Assembly: GCA_019638615.1 (NCBI GenBank)
Contig: JAHBTL010000032.1
Location: 21,555 to 85,554 of the forward strand
DNA length: 64,000 nt
From: Chitinophagaceae bacterium
GTDB lineage: Bacteria > Bacteroidota > Bacteroidia > Chitinophagales > Chitinophagaceae
Direction of reading: 5' to 3'
A model generated the notes under the pieces. The model ran no database searches. It had not been told where the DNA came from and saw only the letters and a program-made list of their open reading frames with translations. Below are positions 35,828 to 46,900 of this stretch, one piece after another. The first letter of the stretch is position 1, and each line of letters starts with the position of its first letter. The translations under genes were made by a program, and so were the position numbers.

Positions 35828-36048
35828 GCAACAGTTTTATCGGTCGTTTTTTTTACTTCCAGCTTTAGTTCCAGCCCCAGCACATCGGCTATTTTCTCAA
35901 TAATATCCAAAGTAGGGTTTGCCTGGCCCCGCTCTATTTTATACAGCGTATTGGTAGCAACTGTAGCCAGTTGCGCCAGGTCGGGCTGGGTTATTTTCAA
36001 CCCCTTCCGCCTCTGCTTTATTGCTTTTCCTATATTCTCTGCTAACAT
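35824..36048 (-). CDS. hipB: HipB-like XRE-family regulator
   Basis: 74 residues, one helix-turn-helix: IGKAIKQRRKGLKITQPDLA, NTLYKIERGQANPTLDIIEK, then a strand LELKLEVKK for dimerisation. First gene of the module. It probably represses its own promoter by binding the inverted repeat directly upstream. Confidence 0.9.
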   Translation of the reverse strand: MLAENIGKAIKQRRKGLKITQPDLAQLATVATNTLYKIERGQANPTLDIIEKIADVLGLELKLEVKKTTDKTVA

Positions 36049-36114
36049 TATAGTGTGATTTTCTATATAAAAATAGGAAAAATAAGAAGAAATACATACT
36101 AAATCACACTATAA
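36048..36114. promoter_or_regulatory. Operator-like inverted repeat at the hipBST promoter
   Basis: Two perfect 14-bp arms, TTATAGTGTGATTT (36048-36061) and AAATCACACTATAA (36101-36114), 39 bp apart. They flank the AT-rich promoter, and the first touches the start codon. A likely HipB binding pair that could loop or bridge the promoter. Confidence 0.65.
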
Positions 36115-36189
36115 GTATAAAATCACTTATCAAAAAGCTGTTTCAAGACTGAAAACCTTTTACGCTTTAAGGGTTGTATTTATTCCTTT

Positions 36190-38418
36190 TTAAAAATTGA
36201 TAAGTATGCTGTACCGGGGAATAGCTTCTATACTTTTAAATATACTGCCGGTGGTTTTGATCTCGTTCACGAGCTCCGCGTCCAGTCCTGTTACTTGATC
36301 ATTCCAGCCGTGAATGCGAAATTGCACAGGTATATTTTTTTCAAAACGATTGGTGGCTATCAGCCACGGTGAGCCGTTCACCAGGTTATCGGAAACAACT
36401 TTGCCCTGCTGCAGCACATCGCAGGAGGCCCCGAGATAATTGATCTTCAGCATCAGGCCGCTCACCTGTGCAGGTATATTTTCCGGCAACAATAGTGTGG
36501 CTTCTTTTCCGGTAACCGATTGCTTTTTTATATCAGGCCTATAGGCTTCCACGGTAGCGCTGAATACATCAAACCCGGCAATCCGCTTACGTGAAAATGC
36601 AGTGTTATTACCAGCAACAGCAAGCGCTCCTGCCGGGTATACTTTTAATGTAAAATCCGGGCGCTCCTGTTCCAGTTGCAATGACTGGTTTGTTACAATT
36701 AAGTCCGCATCAGAAATCAATAAAACACTTTTGCCATTGATGGTAGTGCGCCAGCTTTGCTCCGCCTCTTTGCGGGTAAGTGTAATAACCACCAGCTTTT
36801 TACCCGTTCTGGAACTAAAGCCCAGGGGCGTTCCCGGTGTGAGGTTTAATACTGTAATATCCCCGGGTTTGCCTTTTGCACTTAAAGTAGTACCATCTAT
36901 CGCTATTACGGGCTCGGTTCCTTCGGGTTTTACCAGGAACAAAGTAGTCGTGTTACCGTCCTCCGTTCTTGCCAGGGGTTGTGCTGTCGCGTACTTAATC
37001 AGTATATCATTCAATGTTAAATTGAATGGCAATAACAAATTGGTTTGTCCTTTTAAATCAACAGGGGGAAAGCTGATGGTTTCATTTTTCAGCTTCACGC
37101 TTACCGATATTTCTTTATCAGGCATAGGAATACGTACCTGCGTATTGTTCAGGAACAGGAAGCCGCTGTTGTTTTTTACCCGGGCTATGAACCGAAGGTC
37201 TTTTGTATTGTACACGTCCCGAACGGGATTGTCGGGCTCTACCTGTTGCATAGGCGCTAACAGCCCGCCAAAATCATTGATAAAATGATGCAGTATTTTC
37301 AGGTACCGATAAGATGAATGGAGGATACCAAATTCTCCAACAGGCGCCTGGAAATCGTAGCTTTCCGGCAGACCGGGCTCTTTTAAGCCGGGTGTTTGCG
37401 TGCCGCCATGGAACATATAGTAGCCGATGAGGTTCATACCGCGCCCTACCTGGTTTTGCAAATGCGCTTCCTCCACGTGAGGCGCCACCACAAAGCGGTT
37501 TTGATAAGTCATTTGGCTGCCGGCTCCCTGCTCGCAAAGCCCGCGGGGAAAAAGGCTTGCATCGTAATACACTTTGCCCAAGGCGCCGGTCATGATCCAC
37601 TGATCATCGCCGTACAAAAAATCATCAGTAGGCCCGCCGCCTCCGCGTTCCCAGCCACGATAACAATAGGAACCCTGCAGGGGGATCACTTCCATTTTAT
37701 CCTGGTCGAATACCGTATTGGCCGTTACCGACCAAAACACAGGCCGCATGCCTGCCGCTAATGCCATTTCTTTCAATGTTGAAATATGCGCTGCCTGCCC
37801 GCTGGCATATTCGTTTTCGAGCTGTGTGCCTATAATGGGACCTCCCTCCTTAAAAAATAAGCCCTGCACCTGCGCGCCTATCTGATCAAACAATTTTGCA
37901 GCCGCCGAAATATATGCGGGATCATTCGAGCGTCTGCCCGGCAGCTTTGCTATCCATTCCGGATGACCACCGTGCAATTGTTCACCATGACTCCATGGCC
38001 CGATGCGCAGCCATACATACATATCATGTTTGGCGCACAGCTCTACAAATTTTCGCAGATCACGATTGCCCTTCCAGTCCCACACTCCGGGAGCTGTTTC
38101 ATGCTCGTTCCAGAAAATATATGTAGCTACGATAGACAAACCTGCGCTCTTCATCTTCAATATCCCGCTTTCCCATTCATGGGGCGGCACGCGATTGTAG
38201 TGCATTTCACCCATTACCGGGAACCACGGCTCATCGTTTTTTAAAAAATACCTGTTGTTGGCCGAAAGTTTTATACCCTGCGGACCAGATGCGGAGAAGG
38301 GAATAGCCTGAGGCGCCTCATCATGTATACGTGAAGCATCCAACTGGTAAGTTTGCGCCCGGGCGGTACATATCCACAGCAATGCTACAGGCAACCAGTA
38401 TAATTTTACTTTACTCAT
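36190..38418 (-). CDS. GH35-type beta-galactosidase
   Basis: 742 residues with signal peptide (ending TARAQ). TIM-barrel GH35 landmarks: GEMHYNRVPPHEWESGILKM, YIFWNEHE, WLRIGPWSHGEQ, GPIIGTQLENEYA (acid/base Glu), and a nucleophile region around FPRGLCEQGAG, which differs from the usual EFWxGW. Release of terminal beta-galactose is likely. It is the last gene of the locus 2 operon, 10 bp after the GH110 gene. Confidence 0.85.
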   Translation of the reverse strand: MSKVKLYWLPVALLWICTARAQTYQLDASRIHDEAPQAIPFSASGPQGIKLSANNRYFLKNDEPWFPVMGEMHYNRVPPHEWESGILKMKSAGLSIVATYIFWNEHETAPGVWDWKGNRDLRKFVELCAKHDMYVWLRIGPWSHGEQLHGGHPEWIAKLPGRRSNDPAYISAAAKLFDQIGAQVQGLFFKEGGPIIGTQLENEYASGQAAHISTLKEMALAAGMRPVFWSVTANTVFDQDKMEVIPLQGSYCYRGWERGGGGPTDDFLYGDDQWIMTGALGKVYYDASLFPRGLCEQGAGSQMTYQNRFVVAPHVEEAHLQNQVGRGMNLIGYYMFHGGTQTPGLKEPGLPESYDFQAPVGEFGILHSSYRYLKILHHFINDFGGLLAPMQQVEPDNPVRDVYNTKDLRFIARVKNNSGFLFLNNTQVRIPMPDKEISVSVKLKNETISFPPVDLKGQTNLLLPFNLTLNDILIKYATAQPLARTEDGNTTTLFLVKPEGTEPVIAIDGTTLSAKGKPGDITVLNLTPGTPLGFSSRTGKKLVVITLTRKEAEQSWRTTINGKSVLLISDADLIVTNQSLQLEQERPDFTLKVYPAGALAVAGNNTAFSRKRIAGFDVFSATVEAYRPDIKKQSVTGKEATLLLPENIPAQVSGLMLKINYLGASCDVLQQGKVVSDNLVNGSPWLIATNRFEKNIPVQFRIHGWNDQVTGLDAELVNEIKTTGSIFKSIEAIPRYSILINF

Positions 38419-38428
38419 ACTTTGCGCA

Positions 38429-40219
38429 TTAGTTTTTTATATCCGACTTTATATCCCGTTTTGTCATTTGCTCCGCTTGCAATGCAGGCTGCCATCCCTC
38501 AAATGTATTGTGACTGATCAGCACACCGGTACAGGCTTTCAAACTGATAGCAGGGCGCTCTTTACCGGGCGTCCTAAAACCGGATCTTTCAATGGTGTTA
38601 TTACTAAAAACCAGTCCCTTCGTGCTATATGCCCGCAGCACCGGGTAGTCGTACACTTTAAAATAATTATTTTCGATTTTTATATTGCGATGCACATAAT
38701 ATCCCTTCACCCATTCATGAGCCTCGGGATTGATATGAATGATATAGTTATTGCTGCCGGAGTTATACCCGCATTCAATGAATTGGTTGTTGCGGATCGT
38801 AACATCTGTTACCGGTCCCGATTCGTACCAGCCGGAAGCATCGTTCTCAATTAATATAGCATGCATGCCGGTACGGTAATACACATTGTTTTCAATTACA
38901 ACCTTACGCCGGGTGGTTACTAATGTGCCCCGTGTATTGGTGCCTTCAAACCTTGAGTTTTGAATAGTGAGCGAAGGAGTCCAGGTAGTATTTTCCAGGG
39001 CATCGCCTTCTTTTAATGTAGCGGGAAAAGGCTCCTGCATTTCCACTATCATTTCCCTTTCACTAATAAGGCCGGCCGATTTAACAACGCCGGCCCCAAA
39101 TATCTGCAAAGCCGCTGCATGCAAAAAAGCCACGCTATCGCCGGCGGTAAATGCAGGAAACCCATAGGTTTGATGATGCATGAACCGCAGCTTTAGTTTT
39201 ACAGGAGAAATGATTTCCGTTACCTTTAAATGAGTGCCATGCACATTCACCGGGTCATCGTGCATGCCCCGGAACCTGCAATGGTTAATAGTGATCTGCC
39301 CTTTACAGCCGGAAAAATGCATGCCGTCGGCCGAAGAAGCGATTACCCTGCCGCTGCCCGCCGCCGGCTCCACAAAAACGCTGTCGTAAGAGAGGTTTTC
39401 ACAAAACTGCGAAACAATGCCAAGCCCGTGCATGGAGTTCATCTGCACATTAAGCAGGCTTATATTTTTTGACCGGTTATGCAACGCACCTACATAATCG
39501 CGGTAGCGGTCGCGTATAGTAAGCACATCTCCCGGCAGTGCTTTAAACGAAGAAAAATCTCCGGTAAATTGTATGGTAAGCGGTGCAATCACTTCCGCCC
39601 TGCTATTTAAAAAAGGAGCCCAGTTGCTGTAAAACAAAGTTCCTTCTCCGGGACGCACCAGCACCGCGTGAAAATTACGGGACACCCATTTTTCACCATA
39701 CCATTCCAGCTTTCCGTTAATAATGGTAAATTTTGAATCGGGATGAACAGCCGCTGTAACTGATGCCGGCGTTATTGCTTTGATCGTCATTTCCGACATG
39801 CCCGGGCGTTCGTAGTTTACCGAAACATTCCGGATACTTATATTTTCGCTGCTGTCTATCGCCCAGGTGATCATTTTACCGTGGAATACAAAAACAGCAT
39901 TGTTTGCTTCAACGGTTACATTTTTAAGATTTTTAAAAAGAAGACCTACCCGCTGTTTCTTTTCCGGCACTTCTTCTTCTGAAGAAGTATTGGTAATATA
40001 ATAATGTGTTTCAACAGCATTATCCGGCCAAAAGTCATACCTGCCTTCGGGGAAAACGATGGTGGATTGGTCGTGCTTACGGCATGCTTCAATCGCTTTT
40101 TGTACCGCTTCTGTAGCATCGGCAAAACTATCGGGCTGAACACCGTAATCGGTAACATGGATCGTTTGGGCATGGAGGGTAGAAGCAAAAAGAAAAAACA
40201 GCGTGAAAAAGATTTTCAT
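38429..40219 (-). CDS. GH110-type alpha-1,3-galactosidase (right-handed beta-helix)
   Basis: 596 residues from ATG 40219 (MKIFFTLFFLFASTLHAQ signal peptide); the frame is open 12 codons further upstream. A pectate-lyase-like opening (VTDYGVQPDSFADATEAVQK) is followed by parallel beta-helix repeats (VTIRNNQFIECGY, IKIENNYFKVYDY). CRFRGMHDDPVNVHGTHLKV matches the conserved Asp-rich site of GH110 enzymes, which cut terminal alpha-1,3-linked galactose. Together with GH35 it would strip Gal-alpha-1,3-Gal-beta structures. The GH110 call is by remembered motif; another beta-helix family is possible. Confidence 0.75.
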   Translation of the reverse strand: MKIFFTLFFLFASTLHAQTIHVTDYGVQPDSFADATEAVQKAIEACRKHDQSTIVFPEGRYDFWPDNAVETHYYITNTSSEEEVPEKKQRVGLLFKNLKNVTVEANNAVFVFHGKMITWAIDSSENISIRNVSVNYERPGMSEMTIKAITPASVTAAVHPDSKFTIINGKLEWYGEKWVSRNFHAVLVRPGEGTLFYSNWAPFLNSRAEVIAPLTIQFTGDFSSFKALPGDVLTIRDRYRDYVGALHNRSKNISLLNVQMNSMHGLGIVSQFCENLSYDSVFVEPAAGSGRVIASSADGMHFSGCKGQITINHCRFRGMHDDPVNVHGTHLKVTEIISPVKLKLRFMHHQTYGFPAFTAGDSVAFLHAAALQIFGAGVVKSAGLISEREMIVEMQEPFPATLKEGDALENTTWTPSLTIQNSRFEGTNTRGTLVTTRRKVVIENNVYYRTGMHAILIENDASGWYESGPVTDVTIRNNQFIECGYNSGSNNYIIHINPEAHEWVKGYYVHRNIKIENNYFKVYDYPVLRAYSTKGLVFSNNTIERSGFRTPGKERPAISLKACTGVLISHNTFEGWQPALQAEQMTKRDIKSDIKN

Positions 40220-40286
40220 GTGGTATAAGTTATTCAGGATTTTAAATAGATACAATACTGTTACATCAAATGCCTTGTAATAAGAG

Positions 40287-42254
40287 TCAATAAATATCCC
40301 GTAATTTTCTTAATACCGGATCCTTATATAAAAGAGATTGAAGAAAAGTCCAGCAATATACCAGGTACCCCTCATAACCGGCGGTATTTCCGCTCCAGTC
40401 GTATATTTCCCCTCCATTAGGATATTTGTCTACAAAGCCATTCTGAAAACCGCCGCCATTTGGAAATACACCTCTTCTTTGCCTTTCCAGCATAGCATTT
40501 AAAACCATATCGGCCTGTTCAGTCATGTCAACACAGTATAAAGCATCTAATGTGCAAGAAGTATTACTAACAGCACAGCCGCCATTCAGGAACATTTGAA
40601 ACTCCGTATAATGCTCCATATCTTCCTTCTTAACCGGGCGAAGGCAAACAGGTAACCCCAGATCGAAACGTTTAAAGGAGGTTTTCTCAAGAGCCTCCCA
40701 GTATCGTTGAAGCATTTCTTTTCCTGCCTGTTTGTCAACAATACCATATGAGATGGCTAGGCTTGTTGGTATGTCCGAGTAAATATCGTGGAGATTACCG
40801 TCTTCACTTTTCCACCAGGCAAGCCATCCTGTTTCGGGATTATAAAATGTATTTACATAAGCAGCTTTTATTCGGGCTGCCAGTTGTAAATATTTTTCCT
40901 CACGTTCGTTGTTTTCTAATTCTTTCTCCAGGTAAGCTAAACATTTAAACGACCTGTAAGCTAAAGCGTTTATATACGCATTTTTGTGCCCGGAAGCATA
41001 CGCATCATACGCCATATCCGGGTTTCTTGGAGGCCTTGATCTGCTGTTCCCGCTTTGTTTAGATTCTATAATTCCATCATGATCCACATCCCTGCCCGCC
41101 ATATAACCGGCAATTAACTCCAGGGTTTTAACGTTGCTTAGCAACCATTCTTTGTCAGCACTCACTTTGTAATAAGCCCAGGCGCCGATAATAAGGGAAG
41201 GGTTTCCATCCATGACCATTTGGTGTTGACCCGCATTATAGTTTCGGTCATTCGGATCAGGGTCTCCTTTATCATCCTCTGAAGCTGGTGTTCCTCCTGC
41301 AGTATAACCCACCAATCCATAAGAAGTTGTTTTGTGGTTAATGAAATAATCTACCGAACGCCGGAGAATTGGTGCTACAGGAACTCCGGGAGCCAGCTCG
41401 GGAACTAGCAATACAGCGTCCGCCAGCATATATATGGTACTGCTAACAGGGTCGCTCAAGGCATTATTTGCCCATACTCCCACTACTTTTTCTCCGCCAC
41501 CGGAAGCGCCACAACTCTGCTGGATAAAATTGAACCACCCCCTGCGGGCTGCTTTCCATTTATTTTCATCAGTATAACCTTGCGGGGCAGGCAATATGAG
41601 GGGATTGAACTTTAATCCACTATTAAACCCTTTCCCGGGGACAGGTATTTCTATTGTTATATGCAGCGTCCCTTCCGACCTGTTGCCCTTAGAATAGCCG
41701 GTTATTTCTTTATTGCCTATTCCGGTAGTCAGCATCTGCCCGATATCCGGTGCGCTTATTACAACCGGCAACCTGAACTTATTCTCATTGTTCCAATTGC
41801 TGCTGATCACCGAGGTCATTGCCTTCCTGGGGTTAAACGGTAAAAGGAGTTCAATTTTATCAACTTCCCCAGCAATATCATCGTCGCTTAACAGTTGTAT
41901 GATCAACTCACTGCCTTTTGTTTCAATTTGCCAGGTGAGCCGCTTGTTTCCAGGTAACAAGAATTCGTATTGTATAGCGTGGCTGCTTATTATTTTGGTT
42001 TTTGTTTTCGGGTTTAATAATTGACCCTTTTTTTGCAGTTGCAATTTAGCAGGTGCGCTCAATAAATTTATTGTATCACGTCCTGTTCCCTCTGTATCCC
42101 ACCCAATTTCAGTAAGCTGTGCATTGTGGTTATCGGCCGTAATCTTTAATGAAGAGGTTTCTATAGAACCGGAAAGGGTAACTTCTTTTGCCGGATTACA
42201 ACTAATCTGGAGCGACAGTAAAAATAGCACTATGACCTGAGTCGTAAGTTTCAT
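40287..42254 (-). CDS. Lipoprotein with six-hairpin glycosidase-like domain
   Basis: 655 residues; lipobox SLQISCNPAK. The N-terminal 220 residues are beta-rich. The rest is an (alpha/alpha)6-like barrel with Asp- and Glu-rich loops (AGRDVDHDGIIESKQSG, YDAYASGHKNAYINALAYR, GWLAWWKSEDGN, YPNGGEIYDWSGNTAG). It resembles the GH36/GH63/GH78/GH95-type six-hairpin superfamily, but I cannot name a family. It lies between the SusD and GH110 genes, so it belongs to the same galactoside-degrading locus. Confidence 0.65.
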   Translation of the reverse strand: MKLTTQVIVLFLLSLQISCNPAKEVTLSGSIETSSLKITADNHNAQLTEIGWDTEGTGRDTINLLSAPAKLQLQKKGQLLNPKTKTKIISSHAIQYEFLLPGNKRLTWQIETKGSELIIQLLSDDDIAGEVDKIELLLPFNPRKAMTSVISSNWNNENKFRLPVVISAPDIGQMLTTGIGNKEITGYSKGNRSEGTLHITIEIPVPGKGFNSGLKFNPLILPAPQGYTDENKWKAARRGWFNFIQQSCGASGGGEKVVGVWANNALSDPVSSTIYMLADAVLLVPELAPGVPVAPILRRSVDYFINHKTTSYGLVGYTAGGTPASEDDKGDPDPNDRNYNAGQHQMVMDGNPSLIIGAWAYYKVSADKEWLLSNVKTLELIAGYMAGRDVDHDGIIESKQSGNSRSRPPRNPDMAYDAYASGHKNAYINALAYRSFKCLAYLEKELENNEREEKYLQLAARIKAAYVNTFYNPETGWLAWWKSEDGNLHDIYSDIPTSLAISYGIVDKQAGKEMLQRYWEALEKTSFKRFDLGLPVCLRPVKKEDMEHYTEFQMFLNGGCAVSNTSCTLDALYCVDMTEQADMVLNAMLERQRRGVFPNGGGFQNGFVDKYPNGGEIYDWSGNTAGYEGYLVYCWTFLQSLLYKDPVLRKLRDIY

Positions 42255-42351
42255 AATATTCTTTGGAAGAAATTGCTCTGTGTCTTCGTCAATATAATAT
42301 CTTTATTGGAGATTGTTAACGTTTAGGGGACGTAATGCTCTAAAGGAATAT

Positions 42352-42395
42352 CAACAGAAACAACTACTTCATTCATGAAGTAGTTGTTTCTGTTG
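42352..42395. terminator. Perfect 44-nt hairpin after susD (locus 2)
   Basis: 21-bp perfect arms (42352-42372 and 42375-42395) with a 2-base loop, between the susD stop (42427) and the next gene (42254). No U-tract follows on the minus strand, so it may act as an mRNA-stabilising or processing element separating susCD from the glycosidases. Confidence 0.6.
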
Positions 42396-42426
42396 CAGGA
42401 AGATACCTTACAAATAAGTCAACTAA

Positions 42427-43923
42427 CTAATATCCGGGGTTTTGTTCAAGTGCCCCTTTGTTCCTGTCTATCTCCGTTTGCGGTATGGGCCAAAATTCAT
42501 ATTTGTCCTCATACTTGATCTTAATATCAGGCGCTACTGTTGGATTTTGTACAAAGCCATTCAGTTTCTCCGTAGCTATTCCCCATCTTCTCAGGTCAAA
42601 ATAACGCAAGCCTTCAAATGGGAATTCAACCCGTCTTTCGTGCCTGATCTTTTCGCGCATCTGGTCTTTGCTTAAACCGGCAGCCAGTGCCGGCATATTT
42701 ACGCCCGGACGTGCGCGCACTTCATTTACCTGTTGATATACAGACGCGTCAGGGCCGGATGCCTCATTCTGAGCTTCCGCATACATGAGTTTAATATCTG
42801 CATAACGCAATAAAACATAATCCTGGTCTCCCAATACGCCATAAGTAGGGTTCATAGTACCAGGTGTCATCCATTTTCTCGGCAGGTAAAATCCTGCGCT
42901 CCAGGAACCTTCTCCGGGTATCGCTGTTGCAGGATTACTGAAAGGCCAGCCTTCTGCAGGGCCTTCACCTTCCTGGAAAAATGTTAAAGCTTTTCTTGGA
43001 TCTCCTGCCTCGTATTCATTCACTAAATCCTGTGTTCCCATATAGCCGGCCCATGCCTGCATGGTTACTACAAGCGCAGCCCCGTCTCCGTGAACAATAT
43101 TGGGTTTCATAAATCTTACACTAAACATAATTTCGGGACTATTCTCCTGCCCGGGCTTATAAAAATTTTCGGAGTAATTAGCGTTAAGCGAAAATTTACC
43201 GGCATCTATAATTTGCTTTGCAAGGGTTGCCGCTTCTTCAAACTTCTTTTGATATATTAACGCTCTTACCTTGTATCCCTGTGCAGTGCCTTTTGTGGCA
43301 TGTCCTGTGGTATATGATTCATCAGGCAATACGGCTATGGCTTTGTCCAGGTCTTCTTCCACCTGCCTGTACACATCAGCTCTTGGTGATTTTGCCTTAC
43401 CCTGAGAAAAATCAATGGACAACGGATCTTCCGTAATAATGGGTACATTTCCATACAAAGCCGCCAGCCACAGGTAATTAAATCCCCTTAAAAAATAAGC
43501 CTCGCCCTTGTAGCGTTCTAACTTTTCACCAGTCAAAACCTTATCTACATTTGCAAGAAATGAATTGATGGCAGCGATAGCACGATAATTATTATTATAA
43601 TAATTATACACATATGCGCCTGAGTTAGGTGTAATACCCGAAGATGTAGCGCTACGCCCTCCGCCGTAATCATGCTGACCGTAGCAATCGTCTGTATAGG
43701 TATCCCAACCCATGATTTTGTATTGTGAGTTGGCCCAATTTCCACCGGGCTCATATAAGTAGTTATACAATCCGGTCAATGCCAGATCTGCATCTGCTTC
43801 CGTTTTCCAGAAAATGGTAGTTGATAATTGATCGGGCGGTGCAACATCCAGCAATCCTTTATTACAGGACTGTAGTATGGCTCCGCTTAATATAAATGAT
43901 ATAAATATTTTAATGGTTTTCAT
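42427..43923 (-). CDS. SusD/RagB-family lipoprotein (locus 2)
   Basis: 498 residues. Lipobox LQSCNKGLLDVAPPDQLS, SusD-type FWKTEADADLALTGLYNYLY, and the ending RRVEFPFEGLRYFDLRRWGI, FWPIPQTEIDRNKGALEQNP. Surface glycan-binding partner of the SusC encoded 18 bp upstream. Confidence 0.95.
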   Translation of the reverse strand: MKTIKIFISFILSGAILQSCNKGLLDVAPPDQLSTTIFWKTEADADLALTGLYNYLYEPGGNWANSQYKIMGWDTYTDDCYGQHDYGGGRSATSSGITPNSGAYVYNYYNNNYRAIAAINSFLANVDKVLTGEKLERYKGEAYFLRGFNYLWLAALYGNVPIITEDPLSIDFSQGKAKSPRADVYRQVEEDLDKAIAVLPDESYTTGHATKGTAQGYKVRALIYQKKFEEAATLAKQIIDAGKFSLNANYSENFYKPGQENSPEIMFSVRFMKPNIVHGDGAALVVTMQAWAGYMGTQDLVNEYEAGDPRKALTFFQEGEGPAEGWPFSNPATAIPGEGSWSAGFYLPRKWMTPGTMNPTYGVLGDQDYVLLRYADIKLMYAEAQNEASGPDASVYQQVNEVRARPGVNMPALAAGLSKDQMREKIRHERRVEFPFEGLRYFDLRRWGIATEKLNGFVQNPTVAPDIKIKYEDKYEFWPIPQTEIDRNKGALEQNPGY

Positions 43924-43941
43924 ACCAAAGAGTTTTAGCTA

Positions 43942-46900
43942 TTAAAATTGAACAGTTGCTCCGAATGTGAAAGTGCGCAGTTGCGGATAAGTAACATATT
44001 GTCCTCCCGTTATGCGTTCCGGATCAAGCCCGGGATATTTGCTGATGGTAAATACATTATCAGCAGCAATATATACACGAAGGCTTTTCATGGCCGCTTT
44101 GCTTACAATCTGCAACGGGAGTGTATATCCTATCTGTATGTTTTTTAACCTGGTAAATGATGCATCTTTTAGGAAATAAGTAGAAGCATAATTCTGAACC
44201 GGAGCATATCCGTCAGCAACATATATCTTAGGCATGGTGGTGCTTGGGTTGGTTGGCGTCCACCGGTTACGCCAGTCGGTAGTAGGTACAGAGCCCTGCC
44301 TGAAAGGTTCTATGCCCCAACCGGATACATATACTTTTTGTCCCTGCGATCCGTATAATTGCGCGGAAAGATCAAACCCTTTCCAATCAAAGCCCAATGT
44401 AAAATTATACTGATAAGCAGGGTATCTTCCGCCTACATAGGTTCTATCCTGGTCGTTAATAACTCCATCATCATTTACGTCTTTAATTTTCAGATCACCG
44501 GGAGTCGGAGTAACGGGTTGTTTGGGAGACTTGTCAATTTCATCCTGGCTTTGGAATATACCATCCCATATATACACATAATATTCGTCCAGCGCGCGAC
44601 CTTCTTCCCTTATGGTATTGCTGCTTATTTCGCGGGCGCCAAATTGTTCCAACTTGTTTTTATACGCCTGTGCATTAGCTCCAATCGTAAAACCTACTTC
44701 TCCTGCTATCTTGTCGCGATATTGTGCACTTACTTCAAATCCTTTATTTCTTACAGCTCCATTATTAATTGTAGGAGCGTTTAATCCTAACCACAAAGGC
44801 ACCTGCGAAGACCTGAGAATATCGAAAGTATATTTATTGAACCAGTCGGCAGTAATATTAAGCTTGTTTTGCAGCAATGTCATATCCACGCCTATATCAA
44901 ATACCCTTGTTGTTTCCCATGTAAGGTTAGGATCAACCAATCCGCTCGCGGCATAACCGGGAGTAATAGTTGTTCCAAATACATAGTCTCTTGACTGCAG
45001 AACCGGCTGATAAGGATAATTACCTATATTCTGGTTACCCAATTCGCCCCATGAACCACGAATTTTCAAATCGTCTATCCAGGTTATGCTGCGCATAAAG
45101 TTTTCTTCGGAAATACGCCACGCACCAGAAAAAGAATAGAACAATCCCCACCGTGTATCTTTAGGTAATCTTGAGGTTCCATCATACCGTAAGCTTGCAC
45201 CTACCAGGTATTTATCCTGAAAATCGTAGTTCAGATTGCCGTAATAAGAACGTATAGCCCATTCGTTGGAACTACCTGAGTTATACATACCACTCGTTGG
45301 CCCTGCATTAATTTCCCGCAGAAGATTGGTGGTATATTGAACACGGCCTGCGTTTAAGAAGCTATACTTGTTATGCTCCTGCTGAAATCCTGCAAGTGCC
45401 GAAACAGTATGATCTCCAAAGGTTCTTCTGAAATTTAACTGGCTGTAGTACACTGTATAAATATTATCATTTCTTCCTACATCCAACCCGGGAGAGCCAA
45501 CATCCAAATTAGTAGCATAGCTTAAGTCATGCCACCAGTACAAAGGAATAATAGGACGGAAATCGTTTGTTTTAACAGTACTGTAATTAGCGCCGCCCCT
45601 GTTTTCCCATACCAGCCCTTTCAGGATTTCAACATCAAGCGACAGGTTGCCCTGTATATAATAATCATCGGTCCTGGTTCTCACATCATTCTGTACTATA
45701 GCAACGGTATTTTTATTTCCCTGCTCCAAAGGATATGCCTTGAAAATATATTTTGATCCATCAGGCGAAACAGGCGCATATAGCGGTGATTGGGCAAGGG
45801 TAGACAGGAACTGATCCGTAGCACCCTGGCGTGGATTTTTTTTATCACCATAGCGCATTTGTATATTGGTACCAATGGTGATCCTTTTGTGCACTTTGGA
45901 TTGAAGACCGAGGTCGAGTGTGTATTTTTTATACTGGAAGCCGATCATCGTTCCTGGCTGATCTGTATAGCCAATACCTAAATTATAATTTGTATTATCT
46001 TTTCCGCCATTGAGGTTCAGATAGTGATTTTGCACGTTAGCTGTTACAAACTGGTCATCCAGCCAATTGTGATTCGGATATTTTGTTCTATCCGTGGCAT
46101 TCTTATACAGATCAATTTGCTCCTGTGTATAAATGGGCTGTAGGCCTGAATTGCTCCTTGCTTCGTTGGTCAGCTCCATATATTCTGCCGAATTATAGAT
46201 CATGTCAGGCAGGGATGTTGCCCTTGAAAGTCCCAGGTTATAATTGTAGGTAAGCGAAAATCCACCTGATTTTCCTTTTTTTGTTTTTACAACAATTACT
46301 CCATTTGCACCTCTTGATCCATAGATAGCTGCAGAAGCAGCGTCTTTCAATACGCTGATGGATTCTATATCATTGGGATTGAGAACCGTTAAGCTTCCCG
46401 GCAATCCGTCTACAATAACCAACGGATCGTTCCCGGCGCCGCTAAATGTGCTTACACCACGTATGCGCATGTTCACATTTTCGTTACCGGGTTCACCAGA
46501 TCCCTGTATAACCTGTAACCCAGGCAATTGACCCTGCAATAAAGCAGCGGGATTAGTGGCCACTCTTTTGTTTATTTCGTCACCGCTGATGGTTGCCACA
46601 GCGCTGGTCAGCTTTCTCCTTGACTGTGTACTATACCCTACCACTACTATTTCATCCAGCTTATTTTCTACCGCCTGCATTACAATATCAATACTGGTTT
46701 GCGCTCCCGGTTTTATTGTTTGCGTTGCATAGCCTACATAAGAAGCTTCGATGGATCCTCCGCTTTCTACTTCGATGGAGAAATTACCGTCTGTGTCGGA
46801 GACCGTAATATTTTTACCCGACCTGATCGTTACACCTGCCAAAGGCTCTCCATTATTATTTACAATCCTTCCTTTTACAGGAGGCGCGGCCGCAGCGGAT

